NCBI RefSeq assembly: GCF_028747985.1
Contig: NZ_CP118108.1
Location: 1,431,501 to 1,495,500 of the forward strand
From: Paenibacillus urinalis
GTDB taxonomy: Bacteria > Bacillota > Bacilli > Paenibacillales > Paenibacillaceae
Direction: 5' to 3'
DNA: 64,000 bases
Shown: piece by piece, positions 7,995 through 15,977 of the stretch
How the letters are laid out: every line of letters starts with the position of its first letter
How positions within the stretch are numbered: the stretch's first letter is position 1
The notes under the pieces: generated by a model
Told to the model about the DNA's origin: nothing
Database searches by the model: none
The model's input: the letters and a program-made list of their open reading frames with translations, nothing else
Position numbers and translations under genes: made by a program

Positions 7995-9503
7995 ATGTTG
8001 TGCAATTCACAAGCGATAGGAACCTGTTCCACAGCGGAAGGAACCAACACGGTGGCAATCGGCAGCTCATCCCATACGGAAGGACTGGATACGACAGCAA
8101 CACAGACGGCGGCCCACGCGGAGGGATACTTAACGCAGGCGCTAGCAGATGCCTCACATGCAGAGGGAGGAGCATCCATCGCATCCGGTCTATATTCACA
8201 TGCGGAAGGGGAGCAGACCGTAGCGGGTGCAGAGGCAGCCCATGCTGAAGGATATTTTACGTCTGCATCTGGATCGGCTTCGCACGCGGAGGGCGGCGGT
8301 ACCATGGCGCGTGCGCTCTATGCTCATGCCGAAGGTCAAGCTACCATTGCAGATGGAGATAACTCACATGCTGAGGGATTTCTTACATCGGCAATTGAGC
8401 AAAACTCCCATGCCGAAGGCGGACTCACGATCGCAGCTGGCATTAACGCGCACGCGGAAGGTGAATTGACGATTGCGAGCGGACTTAATTCCCATGCCGA
8501 AGGACTGGAGACCACCGCATCTGGTCAGGCAGCCCATGCTGAGGGTGAAAACAATACAGCCAGCGGAAGAGCCTCCCACACTGAGGGGAACCTGAATCTC
8601 GCCAGCGGTGCTTTTACTCATGCGGAGGGGCAGCGTACCGTGGCGAGTGGCGACCAGTCTCATGCGGAGGGTAATCAGAGTATATCAAGCGGTCAAGCGG
8701 CACATGCAGAAGGAGCGATCACCACAGCTGGAGGACTTGCTTCTCATTCAGAAGGGGTCAACACGATGGCTGACAGCAACTATGCTCATGCCGAAGGGCA
8801 GAGTACTTCCACGAATGGTCTTGAAGGTGTCCACATCATGGGAAGATTCGGAGCAGCCAATGAGCAGGAGTACTCTTGGTATCTGGCGAATGGGACAAGC
8901 GCTGAAGCGCCTGGGCTGGCTGCCAAGATATTAAGCAATGGAGATGTAAGAATCGACGGGACCGTCAGCAGTCCGGCTGCAGATTATGCCGAAATGTTCG
9001 AGACGGTAGATGGACAGCCCATCGAGCCTGGTTATTTTATTGCTCTGGAAGGGGATAGGGTCAGAACTGCACGTCCGGGAGATCGATACATCTTGGGTGT
9101 GAGCAGTGCGGTGCCTGCTTATCTCGCAGACTCAGGTGAAATGGGCTGGCAAGGAAGATATGTGACGGATGAGTGGGGAAGAACAAAGTATCATGAGGTC
9201 ACCGTGCCTGCTCTATTGGACAAACAAGGAGCCGTCCTCGCTCCCGAGCGAACAGAGCTTCAGCCCATGTTGAACCCTGCCTGGAATCCGAAGCAAGCGT
9301 ATATTCCTAGGATGCAAAGACCCGAGTGGGTTGCCGTCGGCATGCTGGGCAAGCTGCGGGTCAGAGATGATGGATCGTGCAAGCCAGGCGAGCTATGCAA
9401 CGTAGGTCAGAATGGTATCGCAACCGCTTCGACAGAAGGCTATTATGTGCTACGGAGAACAGGAGAGAGCCAGGTGATGGTGCTGATCGGGAAGGTCTTT
9501 TAG
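7995..9503 (+). CDS. HAEG-repeat beta-roll protein with Peptidase_G2 domain
   Basis: A 502-aa protein in three parts. Residues 12-277 are nineteen consecutive 14-residue repeats of the form (S/A)HAEGxxTxAxGxx, without any gap, the pattern of a YadA-head-like left-handed beta-roll. Residues about 280-320 form a linker with VHIMGRFGAANEQEYSW. The C-terminal part (ADYAEMFETVDGQPIEPGYFIALEGD...) matches the Peptidase_G2 intramolecular-chaperone autocleavage domain known from the phi29 neck appendage and Bacillus homologues, which trimerises the fibre and then cuts itself off. No signal peptide or phage genes adjoin it. Ribosome site GGAG supports the start. It may be a spore-surface or phage-derived fibre. 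Confidence 0.8.
   Translation: MLCNSQAIGTCSTAEGTNTVAIGSSSHTEGLDTTATQTAAHAEGYLTQALADASHAEGGASIASGLYSHAEGEQTVAGAEAAHAEGYFTSASGSASHAEGGGTMARALYAHAEGQATIADGDNSHAEGFLTSAIEQNSHAEGGLTIAAGINAHAEGELTIASGLNSHAEGLETTASGQAAHAEGENNTASGRASHTEGNLNLASGAFTHAEGQRTVASGDQSHAEGNQSISSGQAAHAEGAITTAGGLASHSEGVNTMADSNYAHAEGQSTSTNGLEGVHIMGRFGAANEQEYSWYLANGTSAEAPGLAAKILSNGDVRIDGTVSSPAADYAEMFETVDGQPIEPGYFIALEGDRVRTARPGDRYILGVSSAVPAYLADSGEMGWQGRYVTDEWGRTKYHEVTVPALLDKQGAVLAPERTELQPMLNPAWNPKQAYIPRMQRPEWVAVGMLGKLRVRDDGSCKPGELCNVGQNGIATASTEGYYVLRRTGESQVMVLIGKVF
8028..8825 (+). repeat. Nineteen coding repeats of 42 bases
   Basis: The DNA encoding the HAEG repeats keeps an exact 42-base period. Codons diverge strongly between units (GCGGAG, GCCGAA, GCTGAG for the AE pair), so the array is old or under protein-level selection rather than freshly amplified. 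Confidence 0.85.
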
Positions 9504-9591
9504 GATGATGGGGATGTTGAAGTGATGCTTCCATTCCATCAAAACTGCAGATATGTTCAGCGTCAACATCGTTAATATTGTCTGAAGTAAT

Positions 9592-10224
9592 ATGTTGTTT
9601 CACCAGTTTGTAGCTCCGTCTGGAGGATGTAAATCTTCTGCTTCTGTTATAAGCTTAAGCAAACATAATGAACCAGAAGAGGTGGCATATATATTGAACG
9701 AGATGATGCAGCAGTTCAAGACACTGAGCGGACCGATCCATTGGGGAGTGGTAACGGCTCATCTGAATATAGAACAGGAACCCGATGAATCGCTGATCAG
9801 CAACATCAGTATCATTCCAGTCGTTGGTGATCAGTATGTCGTCATGCAGCTGGAGGATGGCAGATGGGAGCTGATCGGTGGTACACTTGAGCCTGGTGAA
9901 CACTATATGGATGGCTTAAGGCGGGAGCTGATGGAAGAGATCGGGGCGGAGCTAGTATCCTATCAGCCGTTTGGTCATTTTCAGTGCTCCTCAATGGCTG
10001 AAGCTGCCTATCGCCCGCATATCCCGCATCCGAATTTTATTCGTCTACTAGGATATGGTGAAGTGAAGATAGTCGCCAAGCCGCTAAATCCCGAGGATGG
10101 AGAGCAGGTATCTCTGGTGGAGCTCGTAGATATTGATGAGGCGGTAAGAAGATTTGAGTCGATCAAGCGGTATGATATCGCGGAAATGTATAGGCTTGCC
10201 CATATAATGAGGGTGGGGAAGTGA
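9592..10224 (+). CDS. Nudix hydrolase
   Basis: Hydrolyses a nucleoside diphosphate linked to some other group. The Nudix box GGTLEPGEHYMDGLRRELMEEIGAEL fits Gx5Ex7REUxEExGU and sits near residue 105-130. The N-terminal 70 or so residues show no family, and no good ribosome site precedes the ATG at 9592; a start further in, such as the Met pair near 9702, is possible. Substrate not predictable. Confidence 0.75.
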   Translation: MLFHQFVAPSGGCKSSASVISLSKHNEPEEVAYILNEMMQQFKTLSGPIHWGVVTAHLNIEQEPDESLISNISIIPVVGDQYVVMQLEDGRWELIGGTLEPGEHYMDGLRRELMEEIGAELVSYQPFGHFQCSSMAEAAYRPHIPHPNFIRLLGYGEVKIVAKPLNPEDGEQVSLVELVDIDEAVRRFESIKRYDIAEMYRLAHIMRVGK

Positions 10225-10244
10225 GCCCCTTGTTTAGTTGACAG

Positions 10245-10290
10245 CATGACTCAGTCTTCGAACCATAGGTCCAAGGCTGGGTCGTCATCT
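10245..10290 (+). terminator. Hairpin after the Nudix gene
   Basis: ATGACTCAGTCTT pairs imperfectly with AAGGCTGGGTCGTCAT across a loop of about 14 bases. There is no clean T run after it, so termination efficiency is doubtful. Confidence 0.45.
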
Positions 10291-10416
10291 CTATAGTATA
10301 GTTATTTAGGGTATCTATTGAACGTGAGATGGATGATGAAAGTTATTGAAAGACATACAGTTACCAGTTATTATGCCGTATAACAGTTGAATTTTGCTTA
10401 TGAAAGAGGGGATCGA

Positions 10417-10821
10417 ATGAAGATTGATTTTGCAACAGAGGCGGATTATACATACATAGCAGATCGAGATCAACATATCTCTAAGGTGCTTATCGCCAGC
10501 AAGATTAGAGATAAAGAAATTTTGATGCTAAGGCACTCTTCTGAGGTCATAGGCTGGATGAGGTATGGTTACTTCTGGGATAACACCCCCTTCATGAACT
10601 TGATCTGGCTTGATGAACCTTATCGTGGCAAAGGATACGGCAAAGAGACTGTTCTCTATTGGGAGCAGCTTATGAGGCAGCAAGGCTATGCTACAGTAAT
10701 GACCTCGACCCAATCCAATGAAGACGCTCAACATTTCTACCGCAAGCTAGGGTACAAGGACGCCGGCTGTTTAATGCAAGAGAATGATCCGATGGAGATC
10801 CTGTTTACCAAGAAGCTATGA
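10417..10821 (+). CDS. GNAT family N-acetyltransferase
   Basis: A 134-aa acyl-CoA-dependent acetyltransferase with the motif A element YRGKGYGKE (R/QxxGxG) and a C-terminal HFYRKLGYKDAG segment typical of the fold. I start at ATG 10417, where GAGGGG precedes at good spacing, rather than at an upstream TTG. Substrate unknown; the gene stands alone. Confidence 0.85.
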   Translation: MKIDFATEADYTYIADRDQHISKVLIASKIRDKEILMLRHSSEVIGWMRYGYFWDNTPFMNLIWLDEPYRGKGYGKETVLYWEQLMRQQGYATVMTSTQSNEDAQHFYRKLGYKDAGCLMQENDPMEILFTKKL

Positions 10822-11023
10822 TATTTATCCATCAGCAGATAAAGTATGAACTGAAGAGTATGTAGCTGAAGATGTTATGGTGGGAGCATCGTCCATTTTT
10901 AGTTTAGAGAGTAAATGCAATTTATTTCCGAAGCCGACATATGTGCGACTATAGAGGTTTGTACATAAATCAAGAGCTCCGACATAAACATCTTAAACAC
11001 GATGAGCATAGGAGAGTGCAGTC

Positions 11024-11185
11024 ATGGAAACGTTCGGCAGAGGTTGTCTTTGGCTTATTCTTGGGGCTATCGGGTTATTGGTTCTTGCTTTTATCACTCA
11101 GAGCACAATCAACATCCCTTGGTTTATTTTCATTCCGGTAGTGATTCTTGTCTTCTGGTTGGCTTCTAAAAAAAGTGAAAAGTAA
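11024..11185 (+). CDS. 53-residue membrane peptide
   Basis: ATG at 11024 has GGAGAG upstream. The peptide METFGRGCLWLILGAIGLL... has two hydrophobic helices (about residues 8-24 and 30-46) and ends KKSEK. The look is of a small, two-helix inner-membrane protein of unknown role. An intrinsic terminator follows, which supports a genuine transcript. Confidence 0.6.
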   Translation: METFGRGCLWLILGAIGLLVLAFITQSTINIPWFIFIPVVILVFWLASKKSEK

Positions 11186-11217
11186 AGATTCTTACAAGGT
11201 CCGAAGGTATCGGCACT

Positions 11218-11245
11218 GACAGGCTCGTGATGAGGCTGTCTTTTT
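11218..11245 (+). terminator. Intrinsic terminator
   Basis: GACAGGCTC pairs with GAGGCTGTC with one mismatch over GTGAT, then TTTTTC. Confidence 0.7.
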
Positions 11246-11540
11246 CGTGTTGCAGAAGTGGTGTACGATGCTCTCTAACGCGGTACGGGGTAATTATTCA
11301 TGCGTACAATATATAAGCGAGAAGTCTTGTTAATCGGCTCTTTCCTGTTCAAACCAAAGGAAGCATCTCTATTTGAGCGTTCATTTAAAAAATGTTCAAC
11401 CAGTTCTTGAAGCGGTCAGGAATTAAGATTGGAAAGTTGCTAGGTCAGGAAATTATTGCAGACTATATTACATACCTTATATAAAATAAAAATAATGAAC
11501 AAACCTATAAAAGCGTTATAAAAAGAGTTATACTGAGGTA

Positions 11541-11668
11541 AGAATAAGTATGGAGCCGTGCTGGAACACGACTCCAAAGTACAACAACTGCATAAAGAGC
11601 AGTCGGCCACGTAAGATGGGTCGGAAGTAGACCGTTATCCTAGCCAGGGCGGTCTATTTCTTTTTCAT
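11541..11668 (+). ncRNA. Antisense RNA antitoxin of a type I system (orphan copy)
   Basis: A -10-like TATACT at 11529-11534 precedes a transcript with three hairpins: GGAGCCGTG/CACGACTCC, ACTGC/GCAGT, and a terminator AATAGACCG/CGGTCTATT followed by TCTTTTTC. It is closely similar over its whole length to the locus at 24238-24365. The terminator overlaps the 3' end of the opposing toxin frame. The partner toxin here has lost its start (11654-11731), so this looks like an antitoxin-only remnant that could still silence the other copy. The rest of 11186-11822 holds no gene I can support. Confidence 0.65.
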
Positions 11669-11731
11669 GTAGGTGAGCAATGCCAAAATGAACATGCCGA
11701 ACATGAGCATTAAGGAAAGTGCATCTTTGAG
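11654..11731 (-). pseudogene. Holin-like toxin, start codon lost
   Basis: The minus strand encodes KDALSLMLMFGMFILALL then TYMKKK and a stop, nearly identical to the intact peptide at 24352-24435. Immediately before it the sequence diverges: the ATGGAGGT of the intact gene is replaced by TAGCT, giving an in-frame stop and no ribosome site. Homology ends sharply at about 11732, so the toxin has been cut off at its 5' end. Internal ATG codons exist but have no ribosome site. Confidence 0.75.
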
Positions 11732-11822
11732 CTAGAATACATAGATAACAATTTTTACATCTTAATGGTATTTAAGAAAGTAAATACAAAGAGGGAGCAA
11801 CATCTCTTTAGGAGGTGTCTAT

Positions 11823-12589
11823 ATGATGTTAGAAAAAGTTATAAATAGAATTGTAATACAAAGTGAATATAAGGATTTTGTTGATAAGTATATAGATCAT
11901 ATACTTGCCGAATTTAAAGGTAAGATTCATAGCATTTATATGTGTGGCTCGATTCCAAAAGGAACTGCTAAACCTTTTAAGTCAGATGCAGACTTTACTA
12001 TTGTATGTGAAAATCCCACAGATATTGATTACGAAAGATTGTCAAACATTAAAGACAGGCTTTTGAAAGAATATCCATTCATTACAAAGATTGATACGAT
12101 CATTTGCTCGATTGACGATGTATTAAATAAACCGAATGAGTGGGTTTTTGGGTTAAGATCATTTGTGTTTGCCTATATGGTCATGACGTTGGTGAAAAAG
12201 TACCACCGATCATTATTTCTCCAGAGTTCATTCTGGACTTAAATACAGATACCAAGGAAGAAGTAGATCGTGTACGTCGTTCACTTTCTACTGCTAGTGA
12301 TCACACGATGAAAACTAGATATATTAAAGGGTATTCAAAGAGATTAATTCGTGCATTATACTCTTTGGTTTTAGTAGATACAGGTGTATGGCAAGATGAC
12401 ATTATTGAGATGAAGAATGCCATAATAAACTATTGCGAGATTGACTCCGCTTTAGTTGAGTATCTGTATGCTTGTTACTTGGATAGTGATGTACTTGTTG
12501 AAGAGTTTTTGGGAATTGCAGATGAAGTATATAGCTATTTTGAGAACGCTCTAAACGTAATGGCTGCTTCCAGAAATTCATTCGGCTAA
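11823..12589 (+). pseudogene. Nucleotidyltransferase, frameshifted
   Basis: The first part (MMLEKVINRIVIQSEYKDF..., with MCGSIPKGTAKPFKSDADFT, the GSx...DxD motif of the Pol-beta-like nucleotidyltransferase fold, relatives of aminoglycoside nucleotidyltransferases) runs in one frame to about 12144; the rest (GFWVKIICVCLYGHDVGEK...) continues in another. Adding one G to the run 12142-12144 restores one 255-aa protein. AGGAGGTG precedes the start. Either truly broken or a sequence error. Confidence 0.75.
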
Positions 12590-12744
12590 CAGTATATTGA
12601 CGATTATGGTTGCTCTGAGAAGCGAGTGACCACATTCAGCCTCCATAAGCCCGTCGGGACGTCACTTCATTAAGTGTTCGACAAGCCTCACAACTATAAG
12701 CAGCGACTCTAAGGGGCCAGTACGTCGTCAATACAAAACGTTAG
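12586..12744 (+). repeat. attC-like imperfect hairpin element
   Basis: Nested inverted repeats CTAAC (12586-12590)/GTTAG (12740-12744) and TATTGACGA (12595-12603)/TCGTCAATA (12725-12733), with unequal spacers of 4 and 6 bases. This order (outer AAC/GTT core, short spacer, inner box) is the plan of an integron attC site. The outer cores only partly fit RYYYAAC/GTTRRRY and the middle pairs poorly, so the identification is tentative. Confidence 0.4.
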
Positions 12745-12783
12745 TAGAATCATCGTAAAGATAATATTAAAGTGAGTGTATCT

Positions 12784-12924
12784 ATGAAGATCGTAAAACC
12801 AGTTATTATTGAAGACTATAATGATGACTGGCCATTTATTTTTAATGAATTGAAAGAAATACATTGCATTACATTATTGAAAGACCTTCAAGTGATTACA
12901 GGTCCCTTGTCTCCCCGATATTAG
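12784..12924 (+). pseudogene. GrpB-family N-terminal fragment
   Basis: ATG 12784 begins MKIVKPVIIEDYNDDWPFIF, matching the start of GrpB proteins (VIIEPYNDNWP... in the intact copy at 29057). Similarity ends near residue 26, the frame then stops at 12922-12924, and the HIGST motif that should follow is absent. The 12925-13043 stretch holds no recognisable coding sequence. Confidence 0.65.
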
Positions 12925-13043
12925 AAGTGGAATTGATGAGGGATTTCACGTTATACAAAATATTTTCAAGAGCAAATTGCAGGAGATTTCAATATGGATA
13001 CTCGTGAAGTAATACTTTACTAAATTAAAAGGTAGGTGCGAAC

Positions 13044-14231
13044 GTGATCCAATTGACAAAACGTCAGACACGGCAATTTCTGTTGTTGAAGCATGGGCTT
13101 CTAGGCGAATATAAATTTAGTGGGAAGCAGGGCGTATTGGACTTTGCTCGGCAGGCCAGCTGTATTCAATATGACCCCATCGATGTTTGCGGTAAAAACG
13201 CCGAACTGGTGCTGCAGTCGCGTATTAAGGGATTTACGAAGGAAATGCTCGCCGAGCTGCTGTATGAGGATAGAAGCCTTGTCGATTATCCTGACAAGAA
13301 TCTGTCCATTATTCCTGTCGAGGATTGGCCGTATTTTGAGCGGTTCAGACAAGCCGCGAGGCTACATGGCGCACGCTATCCCGAAATGGAAGCGTTGACA
13401 GCGCAAGTAAGAGCTCATATCCAAAATTACGGTGCACTAAGTTCAAATGATTTGAAGTTGGAAGGAGATTTCTCTTGGCAATCGGCCATCCACTGGAGCA
13501 GCGGAAACAATACAACCCGTTCGGTGCTGGAACAGATGTATTCGACGGGTGAGTTGATTATCCATCATAAAAAAGGAACTCGTAAGTATTACGATATTGC
13601 CAAGAAGTACATACAGCCAAATCTGCTGAATGCATCAGAGCCGCTCGAGGATGAGCTTGAGCATTATAAGTGGCGGGTGCTGCGTAGAATCGGCTCTGTT
13701 GGTCTCTTATGGAATCGTGCGTCCGATGCATGGATGAATATATGGGGGTTGAAAACGGCTCAGCGTAATGAAGTTTTTCGCCAGCTATTACAAGAAGCAC
13801 GCATTGTTGCTGTTGCCGTGGAGCAAATGAAGGATATGCTGTACTGCCTTACAGAGGATTTACTACTAATTGAAGACGTTCTGCAAGATAACGAGCCGAA
13901 ACTGCGTTGCGAGCTTATTGCCCCTCTAGATAATTTCATATGGGACAGAAGACTTATCAACGAATTGTTTGGCTTCGATTACACCTGGGAGATATACATT
14001 CCTGCAATCAAACGAAAATACGGCTATTATGTGCTGCCACTATTATATGGAGAGAGCTTTATTGGACGAGCCGAGATCATCGTGGAGCGAAAAACAGGAA
14101 CACTCATTGTTAAAAACATCTGGTACGAGAACGGTGTGAAGCAAACAACGCAGTTGCGAACAGCCCTGAACAATTGTCTCCGAAGGTTTGCGATTTTCAA
14201 CGGGTGTGAGACGATTTCGGCAGAGATCTGA
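13044..14231 (+). CDS. YcaQ/AlkX-like winged-helix DNA glycosylase
   Basis: A 395-aa protein of the HTH_42 family, which unhooks DNA interstrand crosslinks and removes bulky alkylated bases. Near residue 45 IQYDPID contains the Q-Y-D tripeptide, the QxD form characteristic of AlkX/YcaQ rather than the QxQ form of AlkZ. Length fits the family. GTG 13044 follows AGGTAGG. Its base composition is higher in GC than its neighbours. Its job here is likely protection against alkylating or crosslinking toxins. Confidence 0.8.
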   Translation: MIQLTKRQTRQFLLLKHGLLGEYKFSGKQGVLDFARQASCIQYDPIDVCGKNAELVLQSRIKGFTKEMLAELLYEDRSLVDYPDKNLSIIPVEDWPYFERFRQAARLHGARYPEMEALTAQVRAHIQNYGALSSNDLKLEGDFSWQSAIHWSSGNNTTRSVLEQMYSTGELIIHHKKGTRKYYDIAKKYIQPNLLNASEPLEDELEHYKWRVLRRIGSVGLLWNRASDAWMNIWGLKTAQRNEVFRQLLQEARIVAVAVEQMKDMLYCLTEDLLLIEDVLQDNEPKLRCELIAPLDNFIWDRRLINELFGFDYTWEIYIPAIKRKYGYYVLPLLYGESFIGRAEIIVERKTGTLIVKNIWYENGVKQTTQLRTALNNCLRRFAIFNGCETISAEI

Positions 14232-14309
14232 CAATCTACAGTTCAGCGGTCTACGTAATACTCGACTTCTTCACCGAGATTACGTTTCCGCCAAGACTCT
14301 TGAGCACCG

Positions 14310-14393
14310 ATTCACGCTGCGGGGTTACACCCTTGATCCGGCATTTGCCGGACATCCAGCATGCGCTGAGTCGTGAATACAGGAACGTTATAC
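14310..14393 (+). repeat. Inverted-repeat element ending GTTATAC
   Basis: ATTCACG (14310-14316) pairs with CGTGAAT (14372-14378) around an inner hairpin TCCGGC-ATTT-GCCGGA (14337-14352), and the element ends in AACGTTATAC. A separate hairpin, CGTAATACTCG/CGAGATTACG, lies at 14254-14284. The segment TCGTGAATACAGGAACGTTA is shared with 20834-20853 and resembles the right half of an attC site; no matching left core is visible. Confidence 0.4.
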
Positions 14394-14404
14394 GCAAGTT
14401 CGTT
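14387..14404 (+). repeat. Inverted repeat flanking the protease pair, left copy
   Basis: GTTATACGCAAGTTCGTT; 16 of 18 bases match the reverse complement of 15131-15148, on the other side of the two minus-strand genes. Confidence 0.65.
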
Positions 14405-14410
14405 AAACCT

Positions 14411-14791
14411 TTATGAAATAACTAATTTCTCAAAATCAATTTTCAACCCATATTTATAAAAAAAGTCGACTCCTAATATAGCATCGAAACCATAAGGTTC
14501 TTTGGTAAGTCCTAGTTGGATAGTGAATTCTTTGAGCAGGATGCTACCAATAGAGAGGTTAGAGACAATCTGTTGATAACACAATTCACTTGAGCCACCT
14601 ACTCCATACATCCGAACTGATGTTCCGTTGATAAAGTCTATGTCTAGGCCAATAGGTTCAACAAGATCAGTATCAAATATGGTTGTTGAGCATCCTGTAT
14701 CCAGAAGGACATTATTAAGAAGGGTTGATTTATTCTTGTAAGATAGAGGGAGTGAAACAATAGGTAGACCATCTACAAGATGGATCTTCAT
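14411..14791 (-). CDS. Retropepsin-like aspartic protease
   Basis: A 126-aa single-lobe aspartyl protease-type protein. LLDTGCSTTIF near residue 30 supplies the catalytic DTG, and a distal ILGVDFF matches the hydrophobic-hydrophobic-Gly element of the fold. It would work as a dimer. No signal peptide or membrane segment, so cytoplasmic. It overlaps the upstream gene by four bases (ATGA type), indicating translational coupling. Target unknown. Confidence 0.75.
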   Translation of the reverse strand: MKIHLVDGLPIVSLPLSYKNKSTLLNNVLLDTGCSTTIFDTDLVEPIGLDIDFINGTSVRMYGVGGSSELCYQQIVSNLSIGSILLKEFTIQLGLTKEPYGFDAILGVDFFYKYGLKIDFEKLVIS

Positions 14792-15048
14792 CGTAGACCT
14801 CTAACTCCGGTAAAGGGTTGCTCAATGACTTCAATAAATTCATTTCCGGTGTAGAATATATAGAGCTCCCTAGTAGGTTCTGACAAATGAAGTTTTTTAT
14901 ATGAAGCCCAGGCTAGCTTAGGGTCGTCATACTCAGAAACAACTGACATTTCTTCAATAGTTCTTTTGTGATTGTCAGAATGAGTGGCAAGAGCTTCAAC
15001 TAGTACCCAACGATTAGGGTAGATCTTACGGATATGACTCCACTTCAT
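14788..15048 (-). CDS. Small partner protein of the retropepsin-like protease
   Basis: An 86-aa protein (MKWSHIRKIYPNRWVLVEAL..., TRELYIFYTGNEFIEVIEQP). I start at 15048, where GGGGGTG lies upstream. Coupled to the protease gene by a four-base overlap. No named domain recognised; it could be a substrate or regulator of the protease. Confidence 0.65.
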   Translation of the reverse strand: MKWSHIRKIYPNRWVLVEALATHSDNHKRTIEEMSVVSEYDDPKLAWASYKKLHLSEPTRELYIFYTGNEFIEVIEQPFTGVRGLR

Positions 15049-15130
15049 ACATGAACACCCCCGAAAAGACTTATTAATTAATTGTACAGCTCTATTTGCG
15101 AACAAGCAATGTTAATGAATTTCGAAGACG

Positions 15131-15148
15131 AACGAACCAGCGTATAAC
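15131..15148 (-). repeat. Inverted repeat flanking the protease pair, right copy
   Basis: On the minus strand GTTATACGCTGGTTCGTT, 16/18 identical to the plus-strand copy at 14387-14404. Together they bracket a 762-base unit. Confidence 0.65.
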
Positions 15149-15206
15149 ACCGTTTTCCTGCAGAGTCGCGTTCGCTCTTAGGTCTGCCCGAGAAAGGATA
15201 CTATAA

Positions 15207-15746
15207 ATGTCATTTAATTTCTATCATTACTTTGATAAAGACATTGGACCGTTCACGAACCTATCTAAATTAACAATTGAAGAAGCAGAAGAGGTACTAA
15301 AACAAATTCAGAGAGACGGAAAGACTTTTGCAAGTCAACGGTCAAGTGAATACATGAATATTAGAAGAGAATTAGAATCCACAGCTCGCGATCAATTTAT
15401 TGCGAAAGGTGGGAAACCCCGAAACCACTATCCGCATTACATGACCTTAGAATCGTGTGAATGGATTTCAACGTGGTATAAGAACTCAGGTGTAATTGTT
15501 ATTTCTAGTGAAGAGTTTTTAGAAGAGTCAGTAAGTTTTACATATGGAAATTTGTTCCCGACAATGAGATTTGAAGATGGCAAACCATATCGCAAACAAG
15601 TCTACACCAATAATGAAATCAAAGAAATTATAAGACAATATGGTTTTCCGCAAGAATGGAACATGAAGGGAGATCATGGCCCTGAAAGATATATTGAAGT
15701 CCAAGTATGGGATGAAGAAGTAATAAAGCGGTTTTTGAATGATTGA
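15207..15746 (+). CDS. Hypothetical 179-aa protein
   Basis: Starts at ATG 15207 with GAAAGG upstream. The sequence is hydrophilic and Glu/Tyr-rich (MSFNFYHYFDKDIGPFTNLS..., HYMTLESCEWISTWYKNSG), without signal peptide or membrane helix. I do not recognise a family. The size and solo context resemble immunity-type or accessory cytoplasmic proteins, but nothing in it proves this. Confidence 0.6.
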   Translation: MSFNFYHYFDKDIGPFTNLSKLTIEEAEEVLKQIQRDGKTFASQRSSEYMNIRRELESTARDQFIAKGGKPRNHYPHYMTLESCEWISTWYKNSGVIVISSEEFLEESVSFTYGNLFPTMRFEDGKPYRKQVYTNNEIKEIIRQYGFPQEWNMKGDHGPERYIEVQVWDEEVIKRFLND

Positions 15747-15760
15747 CTGAATGTATATGA

Positions 15761-15806
15761 ATCCAACATATTCACGCATCGGGTATGTGCCCAGTCGGAG
15801 TTAGAT
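15761..15806 (+). repeat. Short attC-like site with perfect core boxes
   Basis: ATCCAAC (15761-15767) fits RYYYAAC exactly and GTTAGAT (15800-15806) fits GTTRRRY exactly; they are complementary at six of seven positions. Between them CACGCAT/ATGTG could form the inner stem with unpaired bases. At 46 bases it is shorter than known attC sites (about 57 upward). It lies between two single-gene units. The spacer to 15977 shows no gene. Confidence 0.4.
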
Positions 15807-15977
15807 GTGGAATTGAAGAGACATGGGCATTTGCAGGAGACTTATTATTCACCTGGACACGTCCGCACCAACTAGGGGAATCGAGCTCGGCTCCTCCTGA
15901 GCCTTAAGTCAAGAAATGATTGCAATCATTGTAAAAAACTAATCAAAACAAATAAGAGCGAAGAAACAGGAGGAGTT

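Noticed and set aside
8028..8825. Possible CRISPR or satellite array because of the 42-base period
   Set aside because: All units are coding, in one frame, and differ at synonymous positions; there are no spacers.
7995..9503. Prophage, from the phage-type autocleavage domain
   Set aside because: No terminase, capsid, portal, tail, lysis or integrase gene is near; left as a solo fibre-like gene.
10941..11141. 66-aa frame starting MCDYRGLYINQELR
   Set aside because: It overlaps, in another frame, the 53-aa membrane peptide at 11024, which has the better ribosome site and a cleaner hydrophobic profile.
15796..15960. Weak coding traces after GTTAGATGTGGAATTGAAGAG
   Set aside because: Both readable frames are short, have no start or ribosome site and match nothing I know; a similar GTGGAATTGA string near 12932 is too short to build on.
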